64,000 bases of DNA from Porodaedalea pini (taxonomy: Eukaryota > Basidiomycota > Agaricomycetes > Hymenochaetales > Hymenochaetaceae): assembly GCA_002794775.1 (NCBI GenBank), contig NBAY01000014.1:496001-560000 (forward strand). The letters run 5' to 3'. Each line of letters begins with the position of its first letter. The first letter of the stretch is position 1. This document shows, piece by piece, positions 32,900 through 45,459 of this stretch. The position numbers were made by a program, and so were the translations under genes. The notes below the pieces were generated by a model that was given only the letters and a program-made list of their open reading frames with translations, made no database searches and had not been told where the DNA came from.

Positions 32900-34500
32900 T
32901 AAGTAGCGCTCGGCGTTTTCTATGCGCCGTGTTTTCTGCGGCAGTGAGGAGGACAGTCATGAAGATCTGGTAAAACAAAATGGGAATTATGAGATAGCGG
33001 GTGATGAATTTATCCGAAGCTAAAGGACTTGCTGTTACCTCAAGTCGCTAGCAGAGTTTACATACTTCCTATTTCCTTTATTTAACTTGCACTGAGCTCA
33101 ACTAGGCATGGTGTGTGCCGTTTAGCTATCATGCATATGCATTCAAAAGGGTCGAAACGACCGAGGTGAAGAGGCTGTACTAATTCCGATCTGTAGGTAC
33201 ATGTACAGTAATATACTTGGAGTAATGCACTCGCTTCATATCCCCAGCCCAGAAAAATCGTGCAGGCTCTCCACTAGTACTGTAAACGTCGCGTTGGGTA
33301 TTTTTAAAAGGTTCTTTGTATGAACCTTATCGCTCAGTGCCCATGCCCTCTAGTATCCGATGATTTGCTCCCGCTCGCCAGTTCTCGTCGCCTCCGTCCT
33401 TATTCGCCTTGCGTGGGGGTCTGTTCTCTATCTCCGGCTATCTTAGAAAAAGCCCAGACTTATTTCAATATTTATGACAATCACGAGTCTAGAAGAATGC
33501 ACATGCCGTCTCCAGAAGACGCTTGGGACAAGCAAAAGTAGCTGCATACGGGCCGCCTAGAGTGTCAGGAGATGCTTCCTCATTTCCAGCCTGTGATTAT
33601 GCTTCGAAGCTACCAGTAATAAATATCTGTACCTGCGTGCTTGACTTCAAGTCGCATTAGTTGGAGACGTGACAAGGATGACGACGGAGAAAGAATCGAC
33701 TCGGAAGTCTCAAATATATTTGGGAGGAATGGTCCTGTCTCTGGGATGGAAATCATATGATCTTCTCTGAATAGCTTTGATATTCAAGTGGTGACGATTT
33801 TCATAAGGAAGTACCCTGCTGGATGAGTGTGAGGCGAGCGGTAGGCAGTTTGAAGCCTTCGGACTTGGGAGTCATGAAGTTGAGAGCACGTGATATTTCT
33901 ATATATAAAACGCCTTTCCGCCAAAGTCAACGCTGTCACTTCAACAGTTTACTTTGACCACTCCAACATGGAAGGCTACCGCACATAGGTTTCAAGACAA
34001 TTGAATAAGCGATGACTCATTCTAGGACGTTGTTGATCATGGTACGTCAGCTCTTACAGTTCGTCCAGAAAGTTTATAGGCCTGCGAGAATTTCATAAAT
34101 TTCAGTTATCTCTATCTTGTTATTTGTGTAAAAAATTTCGGTGTTTCAACCCTTCGTCTTATTCAAGTTTATAGCCTTTCAATCTATGGCTCATCACATA
34201 TGATTTTTTTTTGCAGGTATCGAAGCGATGTGCGATTTGCTTCCGACACGTATGAACTCTCCGCACAAGCCGAGGGTCGCCTGGTCCGTTGTCTGCTTCT
34301 ATCGTATCGGTACTGCGTGTATCAAATATCCAAATATTCAAAGTGATAATGTGACGTGCGATCTCGCACTGCCGTATGGTTTTTGTGCCTCGGAAGCTAT
34401 GCAGCGTGCAAAGAGTGACCTACGACTTGTCCTTGTGATCGACGCATACGCGACCTTCTCTCGATGTTGACGTCAAGGCCAGAAAGAACAGCCTCGGCGT
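32900..34500. repeat. Segmental duplication, copy B
   Basis: Diverged copy of 26640-28240. The TATA box CTATATATAAAACG (33900), ATG at 34013 and GTACGT donor at about 34043 suggest the start of a small gene. The second exon after the TGCAG at about 34217 reads GIEAMCDLLPTRM and later VAWSVVCFYRIGTACIKY; copy A has VAWTPVCFYHIGTMCIEY. The conserved peptide pattern hints at past coding function. Confidence 0.55.
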
Positions 34501-34750
34501 CAGGCTTGAAGTCCGCATGCAGTGGGCGAGACTACCGCGGTATTCGACTCATGATCATTCACAGTGAGGAAGTTTTGTTCATCCGCTGCTCGGATAAAAA
34601 GGATGGTAATCACAAGCACTCCCAGCCATGGCTCGCACCGTCTACAGCCTTTAAAGAAGCGCAAGTCCACGGCGCTCTTTCAATCCGGATTCTTCGAAAG
34701 AACTGTTAAAAGGCATACGGTAAGTTTCAGCATTGCATACGTTCTTCTAT

Positions 34751-37248
34751 ATGCTGAACATGCCCATTCAAGCTAAGCATTGGCTCTTTCTGCCTCTCTA
34801 CCTTGTCTGCACGCTTGCAATCACACCAAGTGGTCCATGGGAGGCCTTCAACTATGCTCCGGGGTCTCGCTTGGTCCGACCTACAGCAGTTTTTAAGGTG
34901 GAAGGCACTGTCCAGAATGCGCTGGCACTGCTTTCAGAAGCAGGCGAGGCCTCCATCTCTGGTAGTGGCTCCTGGGTCGTGCTGGACTTCGGAAAGGAGG
35001 TGAGCTGACGACGTTCTTTATCAGCCTTTCTCAGAAGTTCTGAAAATTGATCACTATATAGGTCGGAGGTCTCATTTCCATGAACTTATCTCCTTCGTCC
35101 GAGAAGAGCTCGTTTTCTCTTGCCTTCTCAGAGTCGTCGTTGTTTGTCAGTCCATTCACGTCTGATGACTCCACTAATTCAGCTTCCAATATGAGCTACG
35201 ACGGTGTATTTGCAGTCCCTGCGCCGCTACTCTCGGGTTTGTGGACAATACCCAAGGAACGCTTACGGGGCGGATTCCGTTTTCTTACGATTGTTTCAAA
35301 TGATGCATCGACCTTCTCAATCAGCAACATCTCATGCTCGATCTCGTTCTCACCTCACATTGACGATCTTCGCGCCTATTCCGGATACTTCTATGCCAAG
35401 GATCCTGTTTTTCACGACGAAGATTTCTTGACCAAAATATGGTATTCTGGAGCGTATACAGTACAGACGAACGTGATCGCCGTAGATGAGGGAAGATGGT
35501 CGCCTTCTGTGCCTTCTCCGGGCTAGTCTGTCTTTCTCTATAACTTTCCTCGTAGCTCAGCTCTATTGCATCATAGGTTGGGCAAATAATGCGACAATCG
35601 GAATTGTTGGGCCTGTGATTGTCGACGGAGCAAAGCGAGACAGGTAAGCACTACGCGTTACTTGCCTGTTGAAACCTTCTAGTCATCTGACTTCGGTCGC
35701 AGAGATATTTGGCCTGGTGAGTAGGTCTTGGTGTTTGTAGATCACTATGTATGATTTGACCCTCCTTAGGCGACATGGGCATCGCTGTCCCGACACAGTT
35801 TGTTTCGACGAATGACCTCCTCCCATCGAAAAACTCCCTTGCGACACTCTTCTCGAACATGAATGCCTCTACCGGCGCTCTTCCCTTCTGTGGGCCTCCC
35901 TTATGCACTGTCGGAGACCTCAGTGGTGTAACTAGTGATACTTATCACGCATTTGCTCTGATTGGCGTCTACACGTACTTCCTTTATTCTGGCGATATAG
36001 CATTTTTGCGGAACATTTGGAGCAATTATGTAAGTGGAGCGCATCCTCTTGTTCATATTACAACCTTAATTTGAATGCCTTACAGACGAAGGGCGTCGAG
36101 TTTCTCGAAAACAAGCTCCAACCGTCAGGCTTGATAAGTTTATCTGATACTGCTGACTGGTCGTTAACAGGCCAAGGAGGAGAGGATTCCGAGGGAAACG
36201 CTCTCTACTATAAAGTTCGTTACATGTCCTGCGTGTAACGCCTCTCAAGTTGTCATTCGAACTTTTGCCCGGTTGCAGGTCTTGACTAACAGCGCTGGAC
36301 TGGCCATCCATATCAATGAAACGCTGCTTGCTTCAGCATGGTCTGCAAACGCGACAGCGGTCAAAAAAGCTTTCAACGATGCCTTATGGTCAGACGAGCT
36401 CGGGATGTACACCGACAACGCGACGACCAGTTTCGTGCCACAAGATGGGAACGCTTTGGCTGTTGTTTTCAACCTCACAACGCCGGAGCAGGCGAATTCT
36501 ATTAGCGAAGGACTCACGAAGAACTGGAATGATTTCGGGGCTGTTTCCCCGGAATCCCCAGACACTATCGCACCTTTTATCGGGGGATTTGAAGTGAGAA
36601 TACTCACCATTTCTGTTCCTGATTTTGGCATATCTAAACTGTCGAATTGTTTAGTTGCAAGCCCATTTCATTTCCGGAAATAACGAACGCGCGCTTGACT
36701 TGCTTCGTCTCGAGTGGGGCTACATGCTCTATGCCAATATCAGCGTGCAGTCAACCTTGCTTGAAGGATACACCACGAATGGCTCCCTCGGGTGCGTCTG
36801 TTTATCGCTTCAATTCTGTCTCGCATATTGAGGATACCTCGGTAGATACCGTTCAGCTCTCGGATACAATTTTGACTTCTCCTATACTTCTCATGCACAC
36901 GGTTGGAGTACGGGACCCACGTCTGCTCTGACATTTTACGTGCTCGGTCTACAGATAAGCGCGCCGCAGGGTTCATCATGGATACTTGCTCCGCATCTCA
37001 GTGGACTGTCTGCCACAGAGGGAGGATTCACGACGGCACTGGGGTGGTTTGGTGCATCATGGAAGACAAAAAATAGCGGGCGCAATGTAGTACTCAAGAT
37101 TTCGACGCCCGTAGGAACTCAAGGAACCGTGCATATTCCTATTAAAGCCACAAGCCTTGAAATCGATGGGAAAAATGTCGAGGTGGAAAGCACGCAGATC
37201 ACCATCAGCGGTGGAAACCATACGATCATGGCATCAGGCGCAGTCTGA
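34751..37248 (+). CDS. Secreted alpha-L-rhamnosidase-like glycoside hydrolase (GH78)
   Basis: Nine exons join in one frame: 34751-34999, 35062-35521, 35577-35643, 35703-35716, 35770-36029, 36086-36214, 36279-36593, 36655-36791 and 36846-37248, 2,034 nt and 677 residues. The N-terminus (MLNMPIQAKHWLFLPLYLVC) is a signal peptide, so the enzyme is probably secreted and removes terminal rhamnose from plant polysaccharides or glycosides. The start carries PSGPWEAFNYAPGS, then a beta domain (VVLDFGKEVGGL). An (alpha/alpha)6 barrel region follows with FHDEDFLTKIWYSGAYTVQT, WPGDMGIAVPTQFVS, DWSLTGQGGEDSEGNALYYK, LEWGYMLYANISVQSTLLEG and SYTSHAHGWSTGPTSALTFY. Exon 4 is only 14 nt. Intron 2 has a GC donor (35522). 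The start at 34751 precedes the hydrophobic core; 34760 is an alternative. Confidence 0.9.
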
Positions 37249-37802
37249 CATCAATGGGGGAGAAAGAGAGAACAAGTCTGTACGTATGTAGCAGAATAGG
37301 ATTGACCGTCTAATTACAGTTTGACTTGAGCGCTTCGCTGACGTGAACGCTTTGTTCATAAGGTTCAAGTGCCGTCTTTGGTCAGCTCATGAGCGCACGT
37401 TGAATTGACGCTCTGACGCGCCGACACACTGAGTGACTCGCGTTTATGACCATGTTCGAAACAATTGCGACATGCAATACATTCACATATAAAGATCACT
37501 CACATAGAGCTTCATGAATGGGCATGAGGTGAGTAAAATCAGGCATAGGCCTACAGGTGGTTCTGACGACAGCGGACACTCTCTGGTTTATGCCGACAGA
37601 GTCTGACAGTGTTTTCACAGATAGCTGGTGCATGCTTTGATCGCAAGGGATTAATCAAAACGTACTTCTCACAAATTTTCAAACATCCAGCTCATGCTAG
37701 TTCATCAACGTCTGCAAGAATAGGCAATTCCTCTGACGCTGCTTCAGAATGTGAAAATCAGTGAGCTTCTATGTCATCTGGTGTTCCTTAGTCTTGACCG
37801 CA
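37249..37802. other. Intergenic, GH78 to P450
   Basis: 3' flank of the GH78 gene and 5' flank of the P450 fragment. No ORF of interest. Confidence 0.4.
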
Positions 37803-38541
37803 ATGTTCTCAGACCACGGCCCTACTACGCTCATTGTCGCTTCTGTCATCATTTCTGCTGCTGCTTATGTGCATAGTCCACTGAAATATCCCTATCCACC
37901 TGAAACCCAAGGCCTTCCTGTCCTCGGTGTCGTCCAGGAGCATACGGGGGCAGAATACTGGAAATTTTATGCAGAGTGGGGAAGAATGTACGATCCGAAG
38001 GGCATCATATCCTTCCATGTCCTTGGGCATCGCATTGTCGTCCTCAACACTGCTAGTGCTGCAATGGACTCGGAGATGCTCGATTAAGACTCGGCACTCT
38101 ATTCAGAATAGACCGTTTCCAACCATCTGGCCTGCTTATACGCCGGGAGAAGTCCATCTTCCTCATGCATGTGTTTCTTTGTGCTGCTGTGTTTGTGCAT
38201 CAGGACTTCAATCTCAGTGCGTCGCAGAAGTACTGCAATGTACAGGAGGGCGAATCTCGTCTTCTTGTTATGAACCTACTGCATCAGACCGATCCGTGCG
38301 AAAGCGGGTTTCACTTGTTTCATTACGTAACCACCTTAATCCGAGCTCGCCAGAAACGCCGCCATCGCAATTACTTTGTAGCCATGGCCGAAGAGTCCAT
38401 GCGCGTCGCGTCGCTTGCCGGGTAAATGGCTTGTTGACTCCCTGCCAACTTGTATATCGCGAAGTTGATTTCGGCTTCCCAGTACAGACACCCCGCCAGC
38501 ACGATTTATTCCCCGACGGTTCCCCGGCGCGAGCTTCCGCC
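37803..38541 (+). pseudogene. Cytochrome P450, N-terminal half, broken
   Basis: ATG 37803 starts a membrane anchor (TTLIVASVIISAAAYV) followed by the proline-rich hinge PYPPETQGLPVLG, then FYAEWGRMYDPKGIISFHVL and IVVLNTASAA, typical of fungal microsomal P450s. At about 38085 the frame breaks: a TAA and TAG appear, and the expected continuation (RPFPTIWPAY) is in another frame. Later P450-like segments are seen at 38200-38330 (FNLSASQKYC, ESRLLVMNLLHQTD) and 38425-38541 (around LVDSLP and PRRFPGASFRHQA in different frames). The gene then meets the inverted repeat at 38554. The I-helix and ExxR parts are missing. CpG content is normal here, unlike the C-terminal piece. Confidence 0.75.
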
Positions 38542-38553
38542 ACCAAGCAGACG

Positions 38554-38808
38554 GTAGGTAGGTAGGTAGGTAGGTATATTTCCCAGTTTGGGTCCCTAAA
38601 CAGAAACACCGGGTCGCCGAACTACATGTCAGGAGTACAAGCACTAAATACTCCCTATTCGGCACATCTCCACCAACTCCGCTCCGATAACCGCCCAGTC
38701 CTTCTCCAAAGCCCAACTCAGAAAGATTTGATTTAGTGCACATAATCTATGAGCTCCAGAAAAGTCTGAGAAAGTCGTCTCCTGCAGTCAGTTATTCAAG
38801 ATGTAGAA
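38554..38808. repeat. Left inverted repeat of the nest, with (TAGG)n tip
   Basis: Five or six GGTA units followed by about 230 bp matched in inverted orientation at 55589-55856. The interior side passes straight into CpG-poor sequence. Confidence 0.75.
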
Positions 38809-39837
38809 ACTAGACATTCAAAAGATGAAACCTGTACACAGCCTATGGTAGTACTACTACTAGTGCTGGGCTTTCAGTATGTTATTCAAATGACATGTAG
38901 TGAGGCTGTACACTAGCCTCTGCCTCCTTTGTGTTAGAGTCTCAAGTCTCCAGCTATATCCTTAATGCTGACTTTAGAGGTCCTGCATGCACAAGCTCTT
39001 ATAAGAGAGATTGTAAAGAGATTTGAGGCAATATCTACTGGCAGTTTGAATGATATATCTGATATGTACAAGTAGTAATCTTGTTTCTAGTTAATGGTTT
39101 GCTTCCAGTATCCAAGATTCATGCAGTGAATTACTGTACACCTATTAGCAAGAACACAAGCTGGTTTCCTCTTTTTCAAGCAGCTTAAGTTTCTTTGCAT
39201 TCAGCAGTGAATATATGCATGTATTAGTCTTAGTTATAGGTAGCTAGGTGAGCTTTTTGAGTGTCTGCACATTGATCCTCCAAGAAGACTCAGAGGACAG
39301 CTAAGGTTTTTTTAAATGGTATGGGCAAATCCAGCAGAGGAAGCAGAGTGCCATAGATACCAAGAGTTTTGTGTCTTTGTTTTACAGCTGATTTTATTGG
39401 TGTAGCCTTATGAGAAGAGACACAAAACTAGGTGGATTTTGGAGGCTTGAGACTTATGCCAAATATGGAAGATTTTTCTCATTGCTCAAAATTACACTCA
39501 AGCTCATGATTGTGGGCAGTGTTGAGGGGCAGTTTATTGGCAGTCATCAAACTTGAGATGCCTATCAGCATCCTGAGGGTCATATGAAGGCTGGGAGTGA
39601 GTTTGGTGGCATTGTTTATGGTTGAAGTTGAGATATTGGATGGATGGGTCAGATGGCAATGGATGACAGTGAGCTCTGATATTTTGGTTTTTAAGGCTTT
39701 ATTGTCTCAATTCCTCATATGCTATGTCTGTCTGATGCACCGCTGTTTGAAGCAGTCTTAGGTGTCAGAGAGAGGTTTCTGTCATGCTGGCTTTCCAGAT
39801 GGATTTGCTCTGCCTTTTCACCTGCCAGTGGTGTGGG
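38809..39837. other. CpG-poor stretch without a recognised gene
   Basis: AT- and TG/CA-rich, with very few CG dinucleotides by eye. No ORF with recognisable motifs; probably old, deaminated repeat or gene sequence. Confidence 0.4.
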
Positions 39838-40170
39838 TGCAGAGTTTCTGCTTGCTTTGCTTTATGCACAACAAGAACATAATTGAGCATTGCATTGGCA
39901 ACATTGCCTGCCATGGGGATGATACCAATGATGAATGTCCAGCCAAATCACATTCCACAAATGTGGAAGCCTTTGTCCAGATGGTATGCTCAGTTCTTCA
40001 CCTTGCATAGGATCTTTGCATCACGTGCAGACAGGCTGGGAGGGAGCTCACACCTTCTCCACTTTTGCTTCCCTTTCACATCAGTGTACATCTCATAGAT
40101 AGGGTCGACAGGCTTGTATTGCTTGAGGTGTTGCTCGAAGACTTTAAGGCCTTTGTCAACAGGTCTGCCA
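39838..40170 (-). pseudogene. DUF4112-domain gene remnant
   Basis: The minus strand from about 40170 reads KVFEQHLKQYKPVDPIYEMY, then ELPPSLSARDAKILCKVK, AYHLDKGFHICGM, FGWTFIIGIIPMAGNVANAM and LNYVLVVHKAKQAE. This is the core of the fungal DUF4112 family (small membrane-associated proteins of unknown role). Two TGA stops interrupt it, each where the family has Arg, so both look like CGA to TGA changes. The N-terminus may start within 40170-40330. The C-terminal half is not recognisable. Sequence around it is CpG-poor. Confidence 0.7.
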
Positions 40171-41656
40171 CAAACTGCATGGACACGAGGGGTAGAAAGG
40201 ATGAGGAGAGCAGTCCAGCAATCAGAGTGAGCAGTCCAAGCCTGGTGATCTCATTGTGCTGTTCATTGAGTGATGTGTTTATTCTGCGAGGAATCATCAT
40301 GCTGTGACATGTGGAGCAACCATTGAACCAATTGCATAGTCAGAGCCTCGTGCTGCTCAATTTTGTGAACGAGCAAATGGTAAGCAGGCTCTCATCTTTT
40401 CTTCATCCCTGCTCTCATTCCATCACAGACAGCAAATACAGCAGAGCAATCTTTCACTTTGCTTTATTTGCAATCTCCTCTGACTGAAGAGCATGAGGAC
40501 ATGGTCCTCTGGACTGCAGGTGCATCAATATTGTACTCTAGTGCAGCCAATACTGTGAGCAATCCCATAATATGTTTATGTACTTTACTTAAACTTTCTG
40601 AAAAAATTAGACTATGTCCACAGTCAAAACCTTCTTCCTTATCATGTGCTTATATCTAGACCTCATGTGCAGGAGGAGCTCAACCGCTGTGGAGATCCCG
40701 ATGCCACTGGCCTCAGAATCAGCTCTATTAGGTTTGACTCAACTCAGGACAGCCTTACAAGTATCCCCAATGCATTTTAGGACACTTTCAGTGTTTGGCT
40801 AGATTAACTTGATGCATACAGCTTGGTGCTGCACCAGTGAGCCACCAAAGTCTGTTTTTGGTCAGGTCTGGTATTGTTCTGAGCCTCCCAAAGCTTAATT
40901 GCTCATGTGCCTGAGTTCTGGCTCCGAGTTCCAGCTATTTGGTGTTGTTTGCCTAGAGCCTCCGGTCTGTCTTTGTGTCCTTTGTACACCACTCAGAGGC
41001 TCAACCCTCTGTTGGTTATTTAAACACTCATGTAAATGTCTCAAAAATACAAATTTAGTTCCCCCAAGTCAGTCCCAGTCTTTAGTTCTCATCTCCGTCA
41101 CCGTTCAGTGTCATTCCGTCCATTCCGTCTCAAGTCCAGTTTTTGGTCAAATCTTGCTTTTGCTATATCTCCCTCAGTTCCAAACCGATTCTCGAGCTCT
41201 CTTCAGATTCTTAATCTCGTCGAAAATCGCTTTCGAACACTGTCTTTTCTTGCACAATTCCGAGCCTGCATCATAGAGCTACAAAAATAGCTTTTTGGTT
41301 CCAGGAGTTCCGTGTGTTCCACCAGCTGCAACAAGTGCAACTGCCATATCTCTATCAATTCTGCATCACGTCTCGAGATCTTTTCAGATTCAGGATCATC
41401 TGGACCAATAGTATCGATCACTGTCTTCACTGGTGAGTTTTCAAGCCCAGGTTGTCAAGATCATAGTTGCTCTTTGTTCTCTGACCACATTTAGGCACAT
41501 TTTGCCAGTCGTCCTTTGTACTCACATTCCCAAGTTGACACCTAGCCCTGAGTATTCCCTTACACTTCCCTATACTTCCTGACACTATCCCCTTCATCAG
41601 ACACATTAGAGTGAACCCCCAGTGGCCGAACTCAACCAGGTCCGAGTCTGCCTGTA

Positions 41657-42081
41657 TGTTAGGACTTGAACTTTCACCTTTTCTTTTACTTTCCTTTTAC
41701 CATTTCTTTTCTTTTAACCGCTCCTTTTCATTATATTTAATCATCTTTTCAATCATTTCCCACACTCCCTCCACATGACCTTCATTCGTTCCATTCCGTT
41801 CGTTTATGTAACTTTAGATAATATAGTCCCACGGTCACTGCTATATAAGGTCTCAGGAATCGCATGAACTCCTTGTTCTGCTTTTCCTCTTACCTCTGTG
41901 ATGACCTAGGTGAGACTCGTCCTCCTTGTATTAGTTTAGACTTGTATTAATCCTCTTACCTCCGTGACGACCTAGTCTGAGTATAGCGTGTCCCGAGCCC
42001 CCACTCAAGTATAGCACGTCCCAGCCGACAGTCAGCCGAGGCCTGCCTAGTCCGAGTTGTCTCCCGGACTCCCGCCTAACA
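41657..42081 (+). repeat. 5' LTR of element 3
   Basis: 425 bp. TATA at about 41842 (CTATATAAGG), self-primer match GTTCTGCTTTT at 41875-41885, and the doubled CCTCTTACCTC unit. The primer-binding site AAAAGCAGAAC follows at 42083-42093. Confidence 0.95.
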
Positions 42082-42885
42082 TAAAAGCAGAACCCCACCC
42101 AGGCTCATCCTCAGCGTATGTCGTCACTGTCGACTCACCTTCACCCAGTCTAGAGGAGTGCTCCCCTCAAAGGACTCGATGTGTAAACCCCCTAAACGAC
42201 AACCCTCAACCCTGCCCAGATGTTTTCGGACATTCGTGTATTACATAATACCCCCTAAACAACAACCCCCGACCCTACCCAAAAGTCCTACCAAGTCTGC
42301 TTAGTGCTAACCCGAGGCAGATGCTGATGAATCCGTCAGTGTCTAGAGCGTTGTGACCAAAGGTTACCGCTCATCAACCTTTCCAACCCTGGCTCTCCGC
42401 GTCTCCCTTTGGTGGAGGAGCCACTTAACTTGGACGTGGGTGACACTACGCATTCAGTCGTCAACGTTGCTGTTGATTGTTATCTCCACCGCATCGTTCC
42501 GCCTCATCATCAATTTTGCCAACGAACCCGTTCAACATTGGCATAACCCCGGATCGAATGCACAACCGATCCCTGTTCCTCCGCCGTCATCAAGATAGAT
42601 CTCACCGACGAACAGCGATGGGCCCTTCCTGCATCGGCACGTTGGAATCCAGACCGACTAGGCTACGTCGCGACCAACAACAGCGGCGTCGTACACGATA
42701 TCTGGTGGAGTGAAGTCCGGCACAGCTGGTATTCATCAGACAAACAAGGAAGGAGAGCGAGGTGGCCCCCGGCTACTCCATCATCACCTGCACCATCAAC
42801 GTCCACGGTTTTTCTGCCTCCGACTCCAGGCCCTTACCGCAAGACTTGTAGAGACCCCTCGCCACCAACCCCCCCTGAACCTTTG

Positions 42886-43989
42886 ATGCCCATGCCCGAA
42901 CCCGCAATGTCAGCAGGAGGGTTCAGTCAGCAGCAGATGGAACAGATCACCGCGATCATCGCAGGCGCTTTTGCCCATCAGGTGAACAACACCCCGGCAC
43001 CGGTTGTGGCAGCCAATCCCCCGACCCCCAGTATCGACGTTGCCCAGCCACATGAATTCACTGGCGGTGACGATTATCTGGACTTTAAACGCGAAGTCCT
43101 TCTCTTCGTCTCTGCAAACCCGAGCCGATATCCCACAGCGGAAAGTAAGATCTACGTGGCTCTCTCCTACTTAAAGGGAGGTAATGCGGCGACGTGGGTG
43201 CAAAACTACGTGGAGGAGTTGATGACAGCTGGCATCGTGACCTTCACTGACAGTTGGACAAGGTTCCAAGAACGCCTAGACGCCTCATTTGACGATCCAA
43301 ACCAGAAGGAGAAGGCGCTAGCGAAGTTCAGAACAAAGGTTCAGAAGGATCTCACCGCTGACGAGTTCTTCCAGGACCTCGATGTCATCATCACAAGAGC
43401 AGGACTGACAGACGACAGCATCATCTGTGACCGTTTAAAGCAAGCAATGAACATCGAGGTGGTATGAGGAGTGCTGAGGTCGACACCGGTCCCGACGACA
43501 TACGACACCTGGAAGAAGAAGGCCATCAAGATCAACTGAGGCGAACAGCAAATCCGCGCAATCCAGCGAGGTCGCGCATTCCCACCTCCACCGCATCAAC
43601 AGCAGCAACAGGCACCCCCGGCTCGCTGTCAGACTGCCGCCCCCCACGTTGACAAACGCGACACGACCGGCGTTACCTTTGGAGGCGCTGGCCAGCCGAT
43701 GGATGTCTCAATGAATGAGGCGCAATGCCGACGCACGTGCTGGATCTGTGGCCAGCTCGGTCACTTCAAGGACGCATGCCCGCAAGGGAAGACGATCATG
43801 CAGCGTATGCTGCAGATGATGGCGCCCGGCGAACGTCGCCTCCTCGCTGACGAGCTAGGTGCGATGAAGGAGTCGGCATTTGAGGAAGTCGTAGACACTT
43901 GGAGGTCGACAGCGGAGGACTACGTGGAGGAGGAAGGAGATGATGAAGAGGCCATTGACTCGCAGGGTTTTGCGAGTGGTCAGGCGTAG
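42886..43989 (+). pseudogene. gag: Gag of element 3, two nonsense codons
   Basis: Starts MPMPEPAMSAGG and has the same capsid block ([17 protein letters not shown]) and zinc knuckle ([14 protein letters not shown]) as element 2. TGA stops at 43465 and 43537 interrupt the region between them. The heptamer GGGTTTT is kept at 43965-43971, in the gag phase. The end, [10 protein letters not shown], is identical to that of elements 2 and 4. Confidence 0.88.
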
Positions 43990-44324
43990 CCATCGGGGCA
44001 ACTGACCGAGAAGAACAAGGGACTTCGGATCCGGATCCGCTAAAATATAACCAACTGTCTGTACAATACATAGATGTGAACAACGTCGATGGTTTTTCCA
44101 ATTACGAAGTCCCCACCGGTGTAAATGAGAATGACGAGTACAATCAACTGTTCATGAGGGGAACTGGTGGACGCCAGCTGGACCTCCTCCTGAACGTCGG
44201 ATGTAACATGGAGGGTGAGATAAGGGAGGTGGACACGCATGCCCTCGTAGATTCGGGGTGTACGGGATCATGCATTGACGTGAGGTTCATTGAACGATAT
44301 GGGTTGGAGACCAAGCACTATATC

Positions 44325-44749
44325 TGTTAGGACTTGAACTTTCACCCTATCATTTATTTTCCTTTCGTCATTTCTTTTCTTTTAACTGCCCTTTCTTATT
44401 ATCTTTAATCATCTTTCCAATCACTTCCCACACTCCTTTCACACGACCTTCATTTGTTCCATTCCCGCTCGTTATGTAATGTTAGGTAATATAGTCTCAC
44501 GGTCGTCACTATAAGAGGCTTCAGGAATCGCATGAACTCCTTGTTCTGCTTTTCCTCTTACCTCCGCGACAACCTAGGTGAGACTCGTCCCCCTTGTATT
44601 AGTTTAGACTTGTATTAATCCTCTTACCTCCGCGACGACCTAGCCTGAGTAAAGCATGTCCCGAGTCACCGCTCGAGTATAGCACGTCCCAGACGACAGT
44701 CAGCCGAGGCCTGCCCAGTCCGAGTAGTCTCCCGGACTCCCGCCTAACA
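44325..44749 (+). repeat. 5' LTR of element 4
   Basis: 425 bp; TATA-like CACTATAAGAGG near 44506, self-primer match GTTCTGCTTTT at 44543-44553 and primer site AAAAGCAGAAC at 44751-44761, both perfect. Confidence 0.95.
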
Positions 44750-45459
44750 TAAAAGCAGAACCTCCCCCAGGCTCATCCCCAGCATACGTCGTCGCTGTTG
44801 ACTCGCCTTCACTCGGTCTAGAGGAGCGCTCCCCTCAAAGGACTTGACGTGTAAACCCCCTAAACGACAACCCTCAACCCTGCCTGGACGTTTTAGGACG
44901 TTCGTGTATTACATAAACATTCCAACCGACTTTTCCCGGCCCTGGCTCTCAGAATTAGCCTCTGGTGGAGCACGCACCTGACGTGGACGTGGATAACCAG
45001 ATGAGTACAAACTTTGACGACAATCTCGTTTGTGATCTCGCTCGGATCCTACTGCCTCGTCATCAACTTCACCAATGAACCTGTTCAACGTTGGCGTAAC
45101 CCTGGATCGAACGCACAACCGATCCCCGTCCCTCCGCCTACGTCAAGATAGATCTTACCGACGAACAGCGATGGGCCCTTCCTGCATCAGCCCGTTGGGA
45201 TCCAGACCGACCAGGCTACGTCGCGACCAACAATAGCGGCGTCACTCACGACATCTGGTGGAGTGAAATCCGATGCGGCTGGTATTCGTCAGACGAACGA
45301 GGAAGGAGAGCCAGGTGGCCCCCAGCCGCTCCATCGTCGCCTGCACCATTGACGTCCACGGTCAACCTACCACCGACCCCAGGTCCTTACCGCGAGACTA
45401 ACAGAGACCCCTCGCCACCGACTCCCCCGGAACCTTCAATACCTGCACCCGAACCCGCG

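Noticed and set aside
34159..34341. Minus-strand ORF conserved with 27913-28125
   Set aside because: Conservation follows from the DNA duplication; the plus frame is equally conserved, so the minus ORF alone is not evidence for a gene.
38554..38580. (TAGG)n and (CCTA)n as telomere-like repeats
   Set aside because: The unit is four bases, short and internal, and forms the tips of an inverted repeat; fungal telomeres are usually TTAGGG.
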